A stretch of DNA of 64,000 nucleotides from an uncultured Methylophaga sp. (GTDB taxonomy: Bacteria > Pseudomonadota > Gammaproteobacteria > Nitrosococcales > Methylophagaceae), in NCBI RefSeq assembly GCF_947259025.1, contig NZ_CAMYKO010000001.1, forward strand, positions 62,001 through 126,000, read 5' to 3'. A program made the translations under genes and the position numbers. Below, one piece after another: positions 52,808 through 62,389 of this stretch. A model generated the notes under the pieces. The model searched no databases and was not told where the DNA came from. It saw nothing but the letters and a program-made list of their open reading frames with translations. Positions within the stretch are counted from its first letter, which is position 1, and every line of letters begins with the position of its first letter.

Positions 52808-53722
52808 TTAAACGTTTTTGTAGAGATGGCCCTTGCCATCGGGCTGGGTTTTAAAACGCCGGTGCATCCACAGGTATTGTTCGGGTGACTGACGAATTTC
52901 CTGTTCCAGCCAGTCATTAATACGCTGGGCATCAACCAGATCATCCCCCGTAGGATAATCTTCCCAGGCTTTGCCTATAGTGACGGTATAGTTGCCATCC
53001 GCCTCGCGCCGCGGCACAAACGGCACAATCCGGGCACCGGTCATTTTCACCATACGCGCAGTAGCGACAATGGTGGCAGCCTGGATACCGAAGAACTTGG
53101 CAAAAACCGCGCGACGTTTACCAAAGTCCTGATCGGGGGCATACCAGACCACCTTGTTTTTTTTCAACGCCCGCAACATGCCGCGGGGATCATCGCGCAG
53201 CACGATACCTTCACTGTGATAGGTTCTGGCGCGCATCATCACCGCATTGAATAAAGCATTTTTCAAGTGCCTGAACATCACGTAGGCCGGGGTTTTCAGC
53301 ATAATCAAGCGGCCTCCTAGCTCCATGCTGGTAAAGTGACCGGTCAGCAGGATCACCCCTTTGCCTTCGGCTTTAGCCTGTTCCAGATGCTCCAAACCTT
53401 CATAGCGCACCCGCTTGAGCAGCTTGCTGTCGCTGGCCCACCAACTCATCGCCGTCTCAATCATCATCATGCCCATGGTGTTAGCGCTTTTTTTAAGCAG
53501 CGCTTCACGCTCGCTGTCGCTCATTTCCGGAAAACATAGCGCCAGGTTACGACGGGCAATGCGGTTGCGCGACCCCATAAACGGCCGCATCACAGTGCCC
53601 AGCAACTGACCAATCCAGACCTGGAGACGGCCCGGCAAGTAAACGGAGAGACGCATCAGTAACAGTCCCAGCCAACTGGGCCAGAAGCGTGGATGTAAAA
53701 ACTGGGCTTGGAAAATTTTCAT
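52808..53722 (-). CDS. LpxL/HtrB-type lipid A acyltransferase
   Basis: A 304-residue inner membrane enzyme that adds a secondary acyl chain to Kdo2-lipid IVA. The HxxxxE-type catalytic motif is GHFTSMELGG; other parts are FLHPRFWPSWLGLLLMRLSV at the N-terminus, VMFRHLKNALFNAVMMRAR and WYAPDQDFG. This subgroup cannot be separated into LpxL, LpxM or LpxP by eye. The gene is divergent from waaA, which fits shared work on LPS, and converges on pagL. Confidence 0.9.
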   Translation of the reverse strand: MKIFQAQFLHPRFWPSWLGLLLMRLSVYLPGRLQVWIGQLLGTVMRPFMGSRNRIARRNLALCFPEMSDSEREALLKKSANTMGMMMIETAMSWWASDSKLLKRVRYEGLEHLEQAKAEGKGVILLTGHFTSMELGGRLIMLKTPAYVMFRHLKNALFNAVMMRARTYHSEGIVLRDDPRGMLRALKKNKVVWYAPDQDFGKRRAVFAKFFGIQAATIVATARMVKMTGARIVPFVPRREADGNYTVTIGKAWEDYPTGDDLVDAQRINDWLEQEIRQSPEQYLWMHRRFKTQPDGKGHLYKNV

Positions 53723-53797
53723 CGGGGCATGTCGGTACGCAAAGTTGCGCCTATGCTATCATTCCTGCTCGTTTTCCGCTTATCGAATGAGTCTGCA

Positions 53798-55063
53798 TTG
53801 CGCTATCTATACAGCTTCATTTTTCTGCTGGCGATTCCCCTTATTGTGCTGCGTCTGATCTGGCGTGGTTGCCGGGCATCGGCCTATTTCAAACGCTGGA
53901 ATGAACGCTTCGGCATCAAGCCGGCCCCGGCTTCAACAAAACCCGTGATCTGGGTCCATGCGGTCTCAGTCGGCGAGGTGGAGGCAGCACGGCCGCTGGT
54001 TGAAGGTCTGCGTGAACAGTACCCCCAACACCAGTTGCTGATAACCACGATGACGCCCACCGGCAGTGCCCGTGTGCGCCTGCTTTATGCCGATTCGGTA
54101 GTGCACTGCTATCTGCCCTACGATTTACCATTTGCCGTCTCAAGCTTTCTTAAATCAGCCAGGCCGGAACTGGGGATCATTATGGAAACCGAGCTGTGGC
54201 CCAACCTGATTCACCATGCCCATGCTTTGGATATTCCCATGGTGCTGGCTAATGCACGCTTGTCAGCGCGTTCCGCTGCCGGTTATCAGCGTATTGCCAA
54301 GCTGACCCGCTACATGTTGCAGCAGTTCAGCCTGATTGCCGCCCAGTCACAGGACGATCGTCAACGTTTCATTGCTCTCGGTGCCGACAAGGAGCAGGTC
54401 CATGCGGTGGGCAATCTCAAGTTTGAAATTGCGCTGCCGGCGAGTCTCACCGAACAGGCCGAGGCCATGCGTGCCAACTGGGGTAATCGCCCGGTTTTTA
54501 TTGCTGCCAGCACGCATGAGGGCGAGGATGAAATCATCCTTAATGCCTCCCGTCAGATCCGCGCCGATTTTCCCGATTTGTTGCTGATTCTGGTGCCGCG
54601 CCATCCTGAACGTTTTGACAAGGTCGCGGCGCTGAGCCAGCGTTCCGGCTTCAAGATCCTGCGCCGCAAAGACAACGGCATGTGCAGCCGTGATATCCAG
54701 GTTTTGGTAGTCGATACCATGGGTGAGCTGACCTTGTTCTATGGCACTGCCGATATTGCCTTTGTCGGCGGCAGTCTGGTGCCCCGCGGCGGCCACAACC
54801 TGCTGGAACCGGCGGCGCTGGGCCGCGCCGTGATTATCGGTCCACATTATTTCAACTTCAGTGAAATCAGCCGCCAGTTCTTGGATGCCAATGCCGCCCT
54901 GCAAATCAACAACAGCGAAACATTGGCAGCCGCAGTCACCGATCTCCTCAAAAACCCACAAAAACGGGCAGATATGGGGCAGGCAGGCCAGAACCTGATT
55001 TTGCAGAGTCAGGGCGCCAGCAAGCGATTACTTAATCTGATCAAACGTCATATCGATGTCTGA
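53798..55063 (+). CDS. waaA: 3-deoxy-D-manno-octulosonic acid transferase WaaA
   Basis: Adds Kdo to lipid IVA at the inner membrane. The protein has an N-terminal membrane segment (YSFIFLLAIPLIVLRLIW), then KRWNERFGIKP, IWVHAVSVGEVEAARPLV (with the catalytic Glu), IIMETELWPNLIHH and the C-terminal FVGGSLVPRGGHNLLEPAALG. The start is uncertain: a TTG at 53798 gives the usual N-terminus (421 residues), while in-frame ATGs at 53708, 53729 and 53753 add up to 30 unmatched residues and the first lies inside the divergent lpxL-like gene. It overlaps tadA. Confidence 0.93.
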   Translation: MRYLYSFIFLLAIPLIVLRLIWRGCRASAYFKRWNERFGIKPAPASTKPVIWVHAVSVGEVEAARPLVEGLREQYPQHQLLITTMTPTGSARVRLLYADSVVHCYLPYDLPFAVSSFLKSARPELGIIMETELWPNLIHHAHALDIPMVLANARLSARSAAGYQRIAKLTRYMLQQFSLIAAQSQDDRQRFIALGADKEQVHAVGNLKFEIALPASLTEQAEAMRANWGNRPVFIAASTHEGEDEIILNASRQIRADFPDLLLILVPRHPERFDKVAALSQRSGFKILRRKDNGMCSRDIQVLVVDTMGELTLFYGTADIAFVGGSLVPRGGHNLLEPAALGRAVIIGPHYFNFSEISRQFLDANAALQINNSETLAAAVTDLLKNPQKRADMGQAGQNLILQSQGASKRLLNLIKRHIDV

Positions 55064-55505
55064 CGATACGCGCTGGATGCAACGGGCCTTGGAACTGGCT
55101 CGCCGCGCTGAAGCCGCTGGTGAGGTGCCGGTCGGCGCCGTGGTGGTGCTCGATGGCGAGATTATCGGCGAGGGCTGGAATCATCCCATCAGTGGCTGCG
55201 ATGTCACCGCCCATGCCGAGATCATGGCCTTGCGCCAAGCCTGTGAGCAGCAGCAGAACTACCGGCTCCCCGGTGCTGATTTGTTTGTCACCCTGGAACC
55301 CTGTGTGATGTGTGCCGGAGCCTTGGTTCATGCCCGAATCCGACGGCTGATATACGCTACGACGGAACCCAAGACCGGTGCCGCCGGTAGTTGTGTGGAT
55401 GTATTCAGCCTGCCCAATCTGAACCACCGCGTGCATTGTGAGCCAGGCCTGCTTGCCGATCAGAGTAGTGAGATGCTTCGCGCCTTCTTCCGCGCCCGCC
55501 GCTAA
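55056..55505 (+). CDS. tadA: tRNA-specific adenosine deaminase TadA
   Basis: Deaminates A34 to inosine in tRNA-Arg(ACG), an essential step. The 149-residue protein has the zinc and proton-transfer site H53-A-E55 and PC83VMC86, plus GEVPVGAVVV and ARIRRLIYATTEPKTGAAGS. It starts inside the last codons of waaA (8 bp overlap). Confidence 0.97.
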   Translation: MSDDTRWMQRALELARRAEAAGEVPVGAVVVLDGEIIGEGWNHPISGCDVTAHAEIMALRQACEQQQNYRLPGADLFVTLEPCVMCAGALVHARIRRLIYATTEPKTGAAGSCVDVFSLPNLNHRVHCEPGLLADQSSEMLRAFFRARR

Positions 55506-55651
55506 GCACCATGCTCCATATTGCGCAGCCTTGTTCGAGTGACCAGTGAAGCACTACCTTGATTTCCACAATAAAAACAGTGACATTCTCTCGATTTTAA
55601 AACTCTGCGCTGTGCAATGCAGTCTATAACGGGCGATAATGGCCCTGTTTA

Positions 55652-57064
55652 ATGAGAGGATTACGCTTGAAAACGGTGATCATATTCCTGCTGGCTCTGA
55701 CCATGCTGGCCGCCTGCAGCGAAGCACAACCCCATCTGGATGAGATTCAGGAGCGCGGTGATCTACGTGTGCTGAGTCGCTACAGTCTGACCAGTTACTA
55801 CATCAAAGGCGATACCATTGCCGGCTTTGAGTATGAGCTGGCACAGCGCTTCGCCGAACGTCTGGGCGTCGACCTGAAAATCATCGTGCCCGACAATCTG
55901 GGTAATATGCTGCAGCTCATCGAAGAAGGCCGGGCCGATCTGGCGGCAGCCGGTCTGACCGTGACCGAGCGTCGTAAGGATCATATTCGTTTCGGACCGG
56001 TCTATCACGAGGTCACCCAGCAACTGGTTTATAAACACGGTAACGGCAAGCCTGAGGATATTACCGCTATCACCGATGGTCAGCTGGAAGTCGTGGCTGA
56101 CAGCAGCCATGTTGAACAACTGCAAGCTTTGCGAGAGGAAATTCCGGGGCTTTACTGGCAGGAGAATGAAGAGCTGGATAACAGTGGCCTGCTGGAACTG
56201 GTGCAGCTTGAGCTGATTGATTACACCATTGCCGACTCCAATGAAATGTCAGCCAATCAGAGTCTGTTTCCGGAGCTGCGCGTCGCCTTTGATATCTCCG
56301 AACCTCAGCCGCTGGGCTGGGCCATGCCTCTGGCTGAAGACGATACGCTATACCAGGAGGTGCTGGACTTTTTCCATGAAATGGAAGCATCCGGTGAGCT
56401 GGATAAACTGATTGAGAAATACTACGGCCACATACGTCGCTTTGATTATGTGGACACCCGCGCCATTCACCGTCGGATCCAGACCCACCTGCCCCGCTAT
56501 CAGGACTGGTTTCAGCAGGCGGCTGAACAATTTGACTTCAGTTGGCACCTGTTGGCTGCCATGGCTTATCAGGAGTCACACTGGAACCCGGAAGCGGTAT
56601 CCAGTACCGGCGTCAAAGGCATGATGATGCTGACCCGGGCGACGGCCCAGGAGATGGAAGTCACCGACCGTGAAGATCCTGAGCAGAGCATTTTTGCCGG
56701 TGCCGGCTATCTGGCTTCCATCTACGAAAGATTGCCTGATGGCATTGATGGACCGGATCGAATCTGGTTTGCTCTGGCGGCCTACAACATCGGTCTCGGC
56801 CATCTGGAAGATGCACGCGTGATTACCGAAATCCAGGGCAAGGATCCGGATATCTGGACCGATGTCCGTGAACACCTGCCACTGCTGTCGAAACAGAAGT
56901 GGTTCTCCAAAACACGCTACGGCTATGCCCGCGGCAGCGAGCCGGTTCGCTATGTACAGAATATCCGTCGTTATCTGGATATTCTGCTGCATCACGATGA
57001 TACCGCAACACCGGTGATAGACACCCAGCCGACGCCGGAAAACCCTGCCCCGGCAGCGCTATAG
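55652..57064 (+). CDS. mltF: Membrane-bound lytic murein transglycosylase F
   Basis: A lipoprotein that cleaves peptidoglycan and is tethered to the outer membrane. The 470-residue protein has a lipobox (ALTMLAAC), an SBP_bac_3-like regulatory domain (about 30-265) and a lytic transglycosylase domain (about 285-420) with the catalytic Glu in MAYQESHWNPEAVSSTGVKGMMMLT. AGAGGA at 55655-55660 fits a TTG start at 55667 better than the ATG at 55652, a shift of five residues; both give the same signal. A terminator follows. Confidence 0.95.
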   Translation: MRGLRLKTVIIFLLALTMLAACSEAQPHLDEIQERGDLRVLSRYSLTSYYIKGDTIAGFEYELAQRFAERLGVDLKIIVPDNLGNMLQLIEEGRADLAAAGLTVTERRKDHIRFGPVYHEVTQQLVYKHGNGKPEDITAITDGQLEVVADSSHVEQLQALREEIPGLYWQENEELDNSGLLELVQLELIDYTIADSNEMSANQSLFPELRVAFDISEPQPLGWAMPLAEDDTLYQEVLDFFHEMEASGELDKLIEKYYGHIRRFDYVDTRAIHRRIQTHLPRYQDWFQQAAEQFDFSWHLLAAMAYQESHWNPEAVSSTGVKGMMMLTRATAQEMEVTDREDPEQSIFAGAGYLASIYERLPDGIDGPDRIWFALAAYNIGLGHLEDARVITEIQGKDPDIWTDVREHLPLLSKQKWFSKTRYGYARGSEPVRYVQNIRRYLDILLHHDDTATPVIDTQPTPENPAPAAL

Positions 57065-57083
57065 CGGGATCCAATATCAGACA

Positions 57084-57115
57084 TAAAAAAGCCCGGCCGA
57101 AGCCGGGCTTTTTTG
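57084..57115. terminator. Bidirectional terminator between mltF and dsbA
   Basis: AAAAAAGCCCGGC and GCCGGGCTTTTTT pair around a CGAA loop, usable by both converging genes. Confidence 0.95.
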
Positions 57116-57133
57116 TTTTCAATTGTTGGCGTT

Positions 57134-57766
57134 TTAACGTGCCTGCTCAATGAGCATATCAACCACATCAAACACGTTCTCAGCACCACCGGCACTGCTG
57201 GCATTGGTACGATAGCTGCCGTCAACAATAAACGCTGGCACGCCGGTGATACCGGACGTACGGCTCATAATCAATGCATTTTTAACTTTACCTTTCACGC
57301 TGAATGAGTTCATGGCCTTGGAAAAAGCCTCCCGGTCAACGCCCTGCTCTTCAACGAAATCAAGCAGTTGATCTTCGGTATTGAGGCGGCGCTTATCCAC
57401 ATGAATCGCGCTGAACAGCTTAGGGTGCAGCATTGCCAGGTCGCCGGTGGCTTCCGCCGCATAATAGACTTTGGCCAGTTCCAGCCAGCTATCGCGGAAA
57501 ATGGCCGGCACTTTAACGAACTCTACATCATCGGCCAGGCTTTCTTTCCAGGCTTCAACCTCGGGTTCCAGGGCAAAGCAATGCGGACAGGTATAGGAGA
57601 ACATTTCCACAACCACCACTTTGTCGTCTTCGGCAATATTCAGTTTTTCAGCCGTGGGGAAATAGTGCGTGCCTTCCACAAATGACATCGGTACCGCCCA
57701 GGCTGTGGTCGAGACCAGCCCAAACATCAGGCCGGCAGCCAGGGTTTTGATTATCTTTCTCATCAT
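57134..57766 (-). CDS. dsbA: Thiol:disulfide interchange protein DsbA
   Basis: The periplasmic oxidant that forms disulfide bonds. The 210-residue protein has a signal peptide (TLAAGLMFGLVSTTAWA), the active site C60-P-H-C63 in FSYTCPHCFALEPEV, and the cis-proline in SGITGVPAFIVDG. It lies last in a minus-strand block behind resB and ccsA, and may keep apocytochrome thiols in balance. Confidence 0.96.
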   Translation of the reverse strand: MMRKIIKTLAAGLMFGLVSTTAWAVPMSFVEGTHYFPTAEKLNIAEDDKVVVVEMFSYTCPHCFALEPEVEAWKESLADDVEFVKVPAIFRDSWLELAKVYYAAEATGDLAMLHPKLFSAIHVDKRRLNTEDQLLDFVEEQGVDREAFSKAMNSFSVKGKVKNALIMSRTSGITGVPAFIVDGSYRTNASSAGGAENVFDVVDMLIEQAR

Positions 57767-57781
57767 CAGAGTCCTTTATTG

Positions 57782-58939
57782 TTAGAGGGTGCCGTAGGAG
57801 TGCAGCCCGGATAAAAACATATTGACGCCCAGAAAGGCAAACAGGGTCACAAACAGGCCAACAATCGCCCACCATGCCATCGGTCTGCCGTGCCAGCCTT
57901 TGGTCATGCGCATGTGCAGCCAGGCCGCATAATTGAGCCAGACTATCAAAGCCCAGGTTTCTTTCGGGTCCCAGGACCAGTAACCTCCCCAGGCTTCGGC
58001 CGCCCACAATGCACCAAGTATGGTTGCCAGCGTGAAAAAGGCAAAGCCCAGGGCAATGGTTTTATACATCAAATCATCCATCAGGTTGAATGACGGCATT
58101 TTGCTGGTCCAGCCACCGGCTGAGCCGCGGCCCTGGAATTTATCCACCAGCAGATAGGCCACACCAATCATCGCTGCCATAGCAAAGGCGCCATAACCGA
58201 TGAAGTTGGCTGGCACATGAATTTTCATCCAGTAACTCTGCAGAGCGGGCACCAGCGGTTCAATAACATGCGCCTGGCGGTCGAAGGTATACCAGAGCTG
58301 GAACGCTACCGCAGCACTGATCACCAGCAATACGAAACCACCGAGACTACGGGTCTGGTAGCGACGTTCGTAAAACAGGTAGAGCAGCGCGGTGACCACG
58401 GCAAACAGGATAAAGACTTCATACAGGTTGCTGACCGGGATATAGCCGATATCCGCGCCCAGCAAATAGGATTCACGCCAGCGTACCATCAGACCGATCA
58501 TGCCCATGGTAGTCGCAGACCAGGTCAGAAAACTGGCGACCTTTTCTGTAAACTCTGAATGAAAAAGCAAACCGGCAAAATAGGTCACTGTGGCCATCAC
58601 GAATAAGGCGCTCATCCACATAAAGGCCGACTGGCTGGCCAATAGGTAATTCAGCCAGAAACTGCTGTCGGCGGCGGCCAGTTCATTACCGTATATCGAT
58701 ACCGCAAACAGGCTGAAAACGGCCACCGCCGCTGTATGCCAGCGGTAGCCCGGCCAGTTCTGACCCAGGATTGCCATGCCAATGGCTGTAATGATGATGA
58801 TGGCCACTTCATACACGGTGAGCACATCAGCGTAAAAATTGATCACGCCAGCGGCGGCCAGCACCATCAGCACACGCCAAATCCAGGCGCTCAGGTTGGT
58901 TTTATTGCTGTTTAGGGCAAGAGAATCTGTGGTCATCAT
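57782..58939 (-). CDS. ccsA: System II cytochrome c biogenesis protein CcsA (CcsB)
   Basis: A 385-residue, multi-span protein that handles haem for c-type cytochromes. The tryptophan-rich haem motif WGGYWSWDPKETWALI is present, with conserved histidines in neighbouring loops. With ResB it forms the synthase that joins haem to CXXCH sites. Gene order resB-ccsA-dsbA on one strand supports one operon. The E. coli System I (ccmABCDEFGH) genes are not in the window. Confidence 0.94.
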   Translation of the reverse strand: MMTTDSLALNSNKTNLSAWIWRVLMVLAAAGVINFYADVLTVYEVAIIIITAIGMAILGQNWPGYRWHTAAVAVFSLFAVSIYGNELAAADSSFWLNYLLASQSAFMWMSALFVMATVTYFAGLLFHSEFTEKVASFLTWSATTMGMIGLMVRWRESYLLGADIGYIPVSNLYEVFILFAVVTALLYLFYERRYQTRSLGGFVLLVISAAVAFQLWYTFDRQAHVIEPLVPALQSYWMKIHVPANFIGYGAFAMAAMIGVAYLLVDKFQGRGSAGGWTSKMPSFNLMDDLMYKTIALGFAFFTLATILGALWAAEAWGGYWSWDPKETWALIVWLNYAAWLHMRMTKGWHGRPMAWWAIVGLFVTLFAFLGVNMFLSGLHSYGTL

Positions 58940-58981
58940 TCGTCTCGAACTGCATCATTGCATATTGTAAGTCTAAGAACA

Positions 58982-60988
58982 TCAGTCCCCGGCAGAGTTC
59001 CGCCGTGACTGGAGTAAGCTGTTAATCTGATCAAAATAATTATCGAAATCACGTGGGTTGCGGTTAGTCATGCCCGCCAGGTAAACCTGCGTTTTGTCCT
59101 GCTCTCGGCTGAGCCAGACCCAGAAACGACGCTGCGGCAGGTAAAACAGCAGAAACACCCCGACAACCAGGAAGGCACAGCCCAGGTAAACCGTGCTTTT
59201 ACCCGGTGAGCGGGCAATCTGCAGCCCGGTCGATTCAATATGGGTGTAGTCATTCAAAGACAGATAAACCGGCGAACCATAGCGCGGTAAGCTACCCACG
59301 GCATCGATCGCGTCTTGCATGAACTGAATTCTGGCATCAGTGACGAGTTCGTCCGGCTGCAGATCCAGTCCATCAAAATAAATCCGTCCCAGCATTTCCC
59401 GCAGCATCGCCAGATAAGCGGGTGCCAGCGTGTCACGTTCAGCTTCGGGCAAAGTCTGTTCGATAAAGTCTCGCACCTCGCCAAAACCGCCACCGACAAA
59501 CATTGATACGAGGGTCTGCAGGGTTTGCTGCAGGCTGTCGCCCAGCACCAGATCCTCTTCGCTCTGCAGGCTGCTTAGGGTCTCATCCTTCATTTCAGCC
59601 GCAGTGTCGGCCACCACGTCCTCATCATGCAGGTCATGCAAAAAGCGGATAAAGCCATCAATGCTGCCGTTCTCGTCAGCCGGAATGTGCAGATAGGCAA
59701 ACTCTTCTGCCGGACTGCCCCGAACCCCACTGAGGAAGAAGTCTCGCCCCTTGCGTTGAACCGGGCTCATATAGTTTTCGTATTCCAACGCTTCGCCGGT
59801 CTCACGCCGAAGCTTGAACTGAATACTGGGACCATAGTTAGTGACATTGCGCGGATCATCTTCGGTGGGATCCGGGTTGATATTAAAAGGCCGGAAGCCG
59901 GTCACTTCCAGCTGCATTTCCTGTTCTCCCCAGCGCATCTGGCGGGTCTCAAATACTTTGGTATTCAGTTCGGTGGGCTCGGGCTGACCGGCAAATAAAG
60001 GCCATGCGTCGATGGTTAATTCCGAACCGCCATCGCCGAAACTGGCCTGATAAATGGCATAGCCCTTGTAAATCAGTGGATGATTAACCGAAATAGTCTG
60101 TTCCAGCGGCTGCTCACGCTCGGGATCATGAACCACCAAGTCCGACTCAAAAGACTTGGGCTGGCCGGTGGCATAATGCTCAATTCGGAATTCTTCCACT
60201 TCAATGGTGAAAGGCAGATTCTGCACCAGATAACCGTCGCGCATGGGCAGATACACCACGCTGGCAGCACGGCCCTCTGGAATGCTGACACTGCCGCGAA
60301 ACGCCTGTGGTCCGACCGGCAGGCGGCTTTGTTTGGGGATATCACTCAATGGCAGGTCTCGCGTTTCTATCGCAATGCGCCCTTGCCACTCAGCGACTTT
60401 AAGTGGCAGATTGCCATCCAGCAGGCCGCCAACGCAGATAACAATAATCGCCACATGGGTGAGAATATAGCCCAGCCGGTTCATGCCGCCACGCATGGCC
60501 GACACCAGCTTGTCATCACCCTTATCGGTGATGCGGGTACGAAAACCCTGTTGCTTCAGTTGCTCGCTGATGTCCTCGGCGCTCTGTTCCAGCCCAGGGC
60601 TTTGCTGCCAGTTGGCTCTATGATGCATGGAACGCAGGGATTTGAGCTGGACATGGGTACGCAGGTTAAACATGTCCTTGAACATTGATGGCGTGTGACG
60701 TATCACGCAGACCGAGGTCGACACTACCAGCAGAGTCAGAATCGTCAGAAACCAGAGCGCGCTGTAGACATCATAGAGTCCCAGGCTTTCAAATACTTCA
60801 AACCAGAAGGGGCCGAACTTGATGACGTAATCAGGATAGGGCTGATTTTGTTGCAGCACGGTGCCGATGACGGAGGCGATAGCCAGCGTGATCAGCATAG
60901 TGATCGCAAACTCCATGCTGCCCAGGAAATGAAATACCCGCCAGGCCAGGGAACGTTGCTTGGGTTGCGAATCCTGCTTTTTCGACAT
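58982..60988 (-). CDS. resB: System II cytochrome c biogenesis protein ResB (Ccs1)
   Basis: A 668-residue partner of CcsA with four membrane segments (FAITMLITLAIASVIGTVLQQ, ALWFLTILTLLVVSTSVCVI, LTHVAIIVICVGGLLDGN, YLGCAFLVVGVFLLFYLPQR) and a large periplasmic domain between the third and fourth. It is thought to bind apocytochrome and help pass haem. It is the first gene of the block and lies 81 bp from the cytochrome c4 gene. Confidence 0.94.
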   Translation of the reverse strand: MSKKQDSQPKQRSLAWRVFHFLGSMEFAITMLITLAIASVIGTVLQQNQPYPDYVIKFGPFWFEVFESLGLYDVYSALWFLTILTLLVVSTSVCVIRHTPSMFKDMFNLRTHVQLKSLRSMHHRANWQQSPGLEQSAEDISEQLKQQGFRTRITDKGDDKLVSAMRGGMNRLGYILTHVAIIVICVGGLLDGNLPLKVAEWQGRIAIETRDLPLSDIPKQSRLPVGPQAFRGSVSIPEGRAASVVYLPMRDGYLVQNLPFTIEVEEFRIEHYATGQPKSFESDLVVHDPEREQPLEQTISVNHPLIYKGYAIYQASFGDGGSELTIDAWPLFAGQPEPTELNTKVFETRQMRWGEQEMQLEVTGFRPFNINPDPTEDDPRNVTNYGPSIQFKLRRETGEALEYENYMSPVQRKGRDFFLSGVRGSPAEEFAYLHIPADENGSIDGFIRFLHDLHDEDVVADTAAEMKDETLSSLQSEEDLVLGDSLQQTLQTLVSMFVGGGFGEVRDFIEQTLPEAERDTLAPAYLAMLREMLGRIYFDGLDLQPDELVTDARIQFMQDAIDAVGSLPRYGSPVYLSLNDYTHIESTGLQIARSPGKSTVYLGCAFLVVGVFLLFYLPQRRFWVWLSREQDKTQVYLAGMTNRNPRDFDNYFDQINSLLQSRRNSAGD

Positions 60989-61069
60989 GAGGAAGCCTCT
61001 GTATCAGGCTGAACCTGAATCCAGCGAAGCTACCCGGCGCCGGGCCGGGCAGATCAGCGTCTAAATCAG

Positions 61070-61678
61070 TTAGGGTTTCAGACCGAAGACATAAGCCGAC
61101 ACGGCTTTGATTTCGTCTTCGCTCATTTTGGCGGCAATGTCACGCATCATGCCATTGGGGTCATTGGCGCGATCGCCACTGGCAAATGCTTTTAACTGCA
61201 TTTCGACATAGCTGCCGTACTGGGAAGCCAGCTTGGGCCAGTTGGCAGCAGGAACACCGCTACCGTTGGGACCATGGCAGGCCATACAGGCAGGGACACC
61301 GGTTTCCTTATTACCGCCGCGGTAGATTTGTTCACCCAGTTCGACCATGTCTTCCGACACTGCTCCCGGTGCGGTTTTCTGGCTGGCAAAATAAGCACCG
61401 AGATCGGCCATGTCCTGTTCGGTCAGATTGGCCACCATTGGCGCCATCACCGCGTTCTGGCGTTCACCGCTTTTGAAGTCCATCAACTGCTTGACGATGT
61501 AACCTTCATGTTGGCCTGCCAGTTTGGGAAAGGCATCAGTCAGGCTGTTGCCGTCAGCACCGTGACAGGCAGCACAGACCGCTGCTTTTTCCTTACCTGC
61601 AGACACATTGCCCGCTGCCAGAACCGAAGTCGTACTCATCGCCATGCCCAACACGGCCGCCATAATAAGTCTTATCAT
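61070..61678 (-). CDS. Dihaem cytochrome c4
   Basis: A periplasmic electron carrier to terminal oxidases. From ATG 61678 it has 202 residues with a signal peptide (about 1-22) and two CXXCH haem sites: C35-A-A-C-H39 and CMACH in the second half, each followed by a methionine ligand region. A longer frame that starts at 61753 puts an unlikely tail before the signal. The neighbouring resB/ccsA genes supply its haem attachment. It diverges from engB. Confidence 0.93.
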   Translation of the reverse strand: MIRLIMAAVLGMAMSTTSVLAAGNVSAGKEKAAVCAACHGADGNSLTDAFPKLAGQHEGYIVKQLMDFKSGERQNAVMAPMVANLTEQDMADLGAYFASQKTAPGAVSEDMVELGEQIYRGGNKETGVPACMACHGPNGSGVPAANWPKLASQYGSYVEMQLKAFASGDRANDPNGMMRDIAAKMSEDEIKAVSAYVFGLKP

Positions 61679-61766
61679 TTTGTATACCTGAAAACTAAGC
61701 ACTTGCATCACTAAAACTTTGGGTATGCTACTCTTGTTAGGATTTTTTTTCACCCAGAATGGCTCG

Positions 61767-62384
61767 ATGTCAAAGCTTTATCAAAACGCTTATTATAGCG
61801 GCAGTGCCACTCAGCTGTCGCAGTTGCCCGATGACGAAGGTTACGAAGTCGCCTTCGCTGGTCGTTCCAACGCCGGCAAATCCAGTGCTATCAACACCAT
61901 CACAGGGATTGGCGCTCTAGCCAGAACCAGTAAAACGCCGGGCCGGACGCAGATGATTAATTTTTTCCGACTCGATGAGGAACGGGCATTAATCGATCTT
62001 CCCGGTTACGGTTATGCCAAAGTCCCGGAAAAAATGAAGCAAAAGTGGCAATTTACGCTGGCCAAATACCTGGAAACGCGGCAATCCTTGCGCGGTCTGA
62101 TGCTGATGATGGATATTCGTCACCCGCTTAAGGATTTCGATATGCAAATGCTGTCGTGGGCGAACCAGGCCGAGTTGCCGGTCCATATCCTTCTAACCAA
62201 GGCCGACAAACTCAAAAACAGTGCTGCCCGCCACACCCAGCTGCAGGTGGAAAAAGCACTGAAAGAAGCCAGCCTGGCGGCATCGGTGCAGTTATTCTCC
62301 TCACTGAAAAAAAACGGCCGTGACAAGGCAATCGAAAAGCTTGATCACTGGTTTGAAGTCGAAACTTTAAACAGCACCGAGTAA
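61767..62384 (+). CDS. engB: Ribosome biogenesis GTPase EngB (YihA)
   Basis: A 205-residue essential GTPase for 50S assembly. G1 is [14 protein letters not shown], the switch region is [15 protein letters not shown]3 is [13 protein letters not shown] and G4 is LLTKADKLK. The ATG at 61767 ([10 protein letters not shown]) fits the family better than the frame's first ATG at 61719. soxC follows after five bases, so engB may be co-transcribed with it, though they are functionally unrelated. Confidence 0.97.
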   Translation: MSKLYQNAYYSGSATQLSQLPDDEGYEVAFAGRSNAGKSSAINTITGIGALARTSKTPGRTQMINFFRLDEERALIDLPGYGYAKVPEKMKQKWQFTLAKYLETRQSLRGLMLMMDIRHPLKDFDMQMLSWANQAELPVHILLTKADKLKNSAARHTQLQVEKALKEASLAASVQLFSSLKKNGRDKAIEKLDHWFEVETLNSTE

Positions 62385-62389
62385 ACGCC

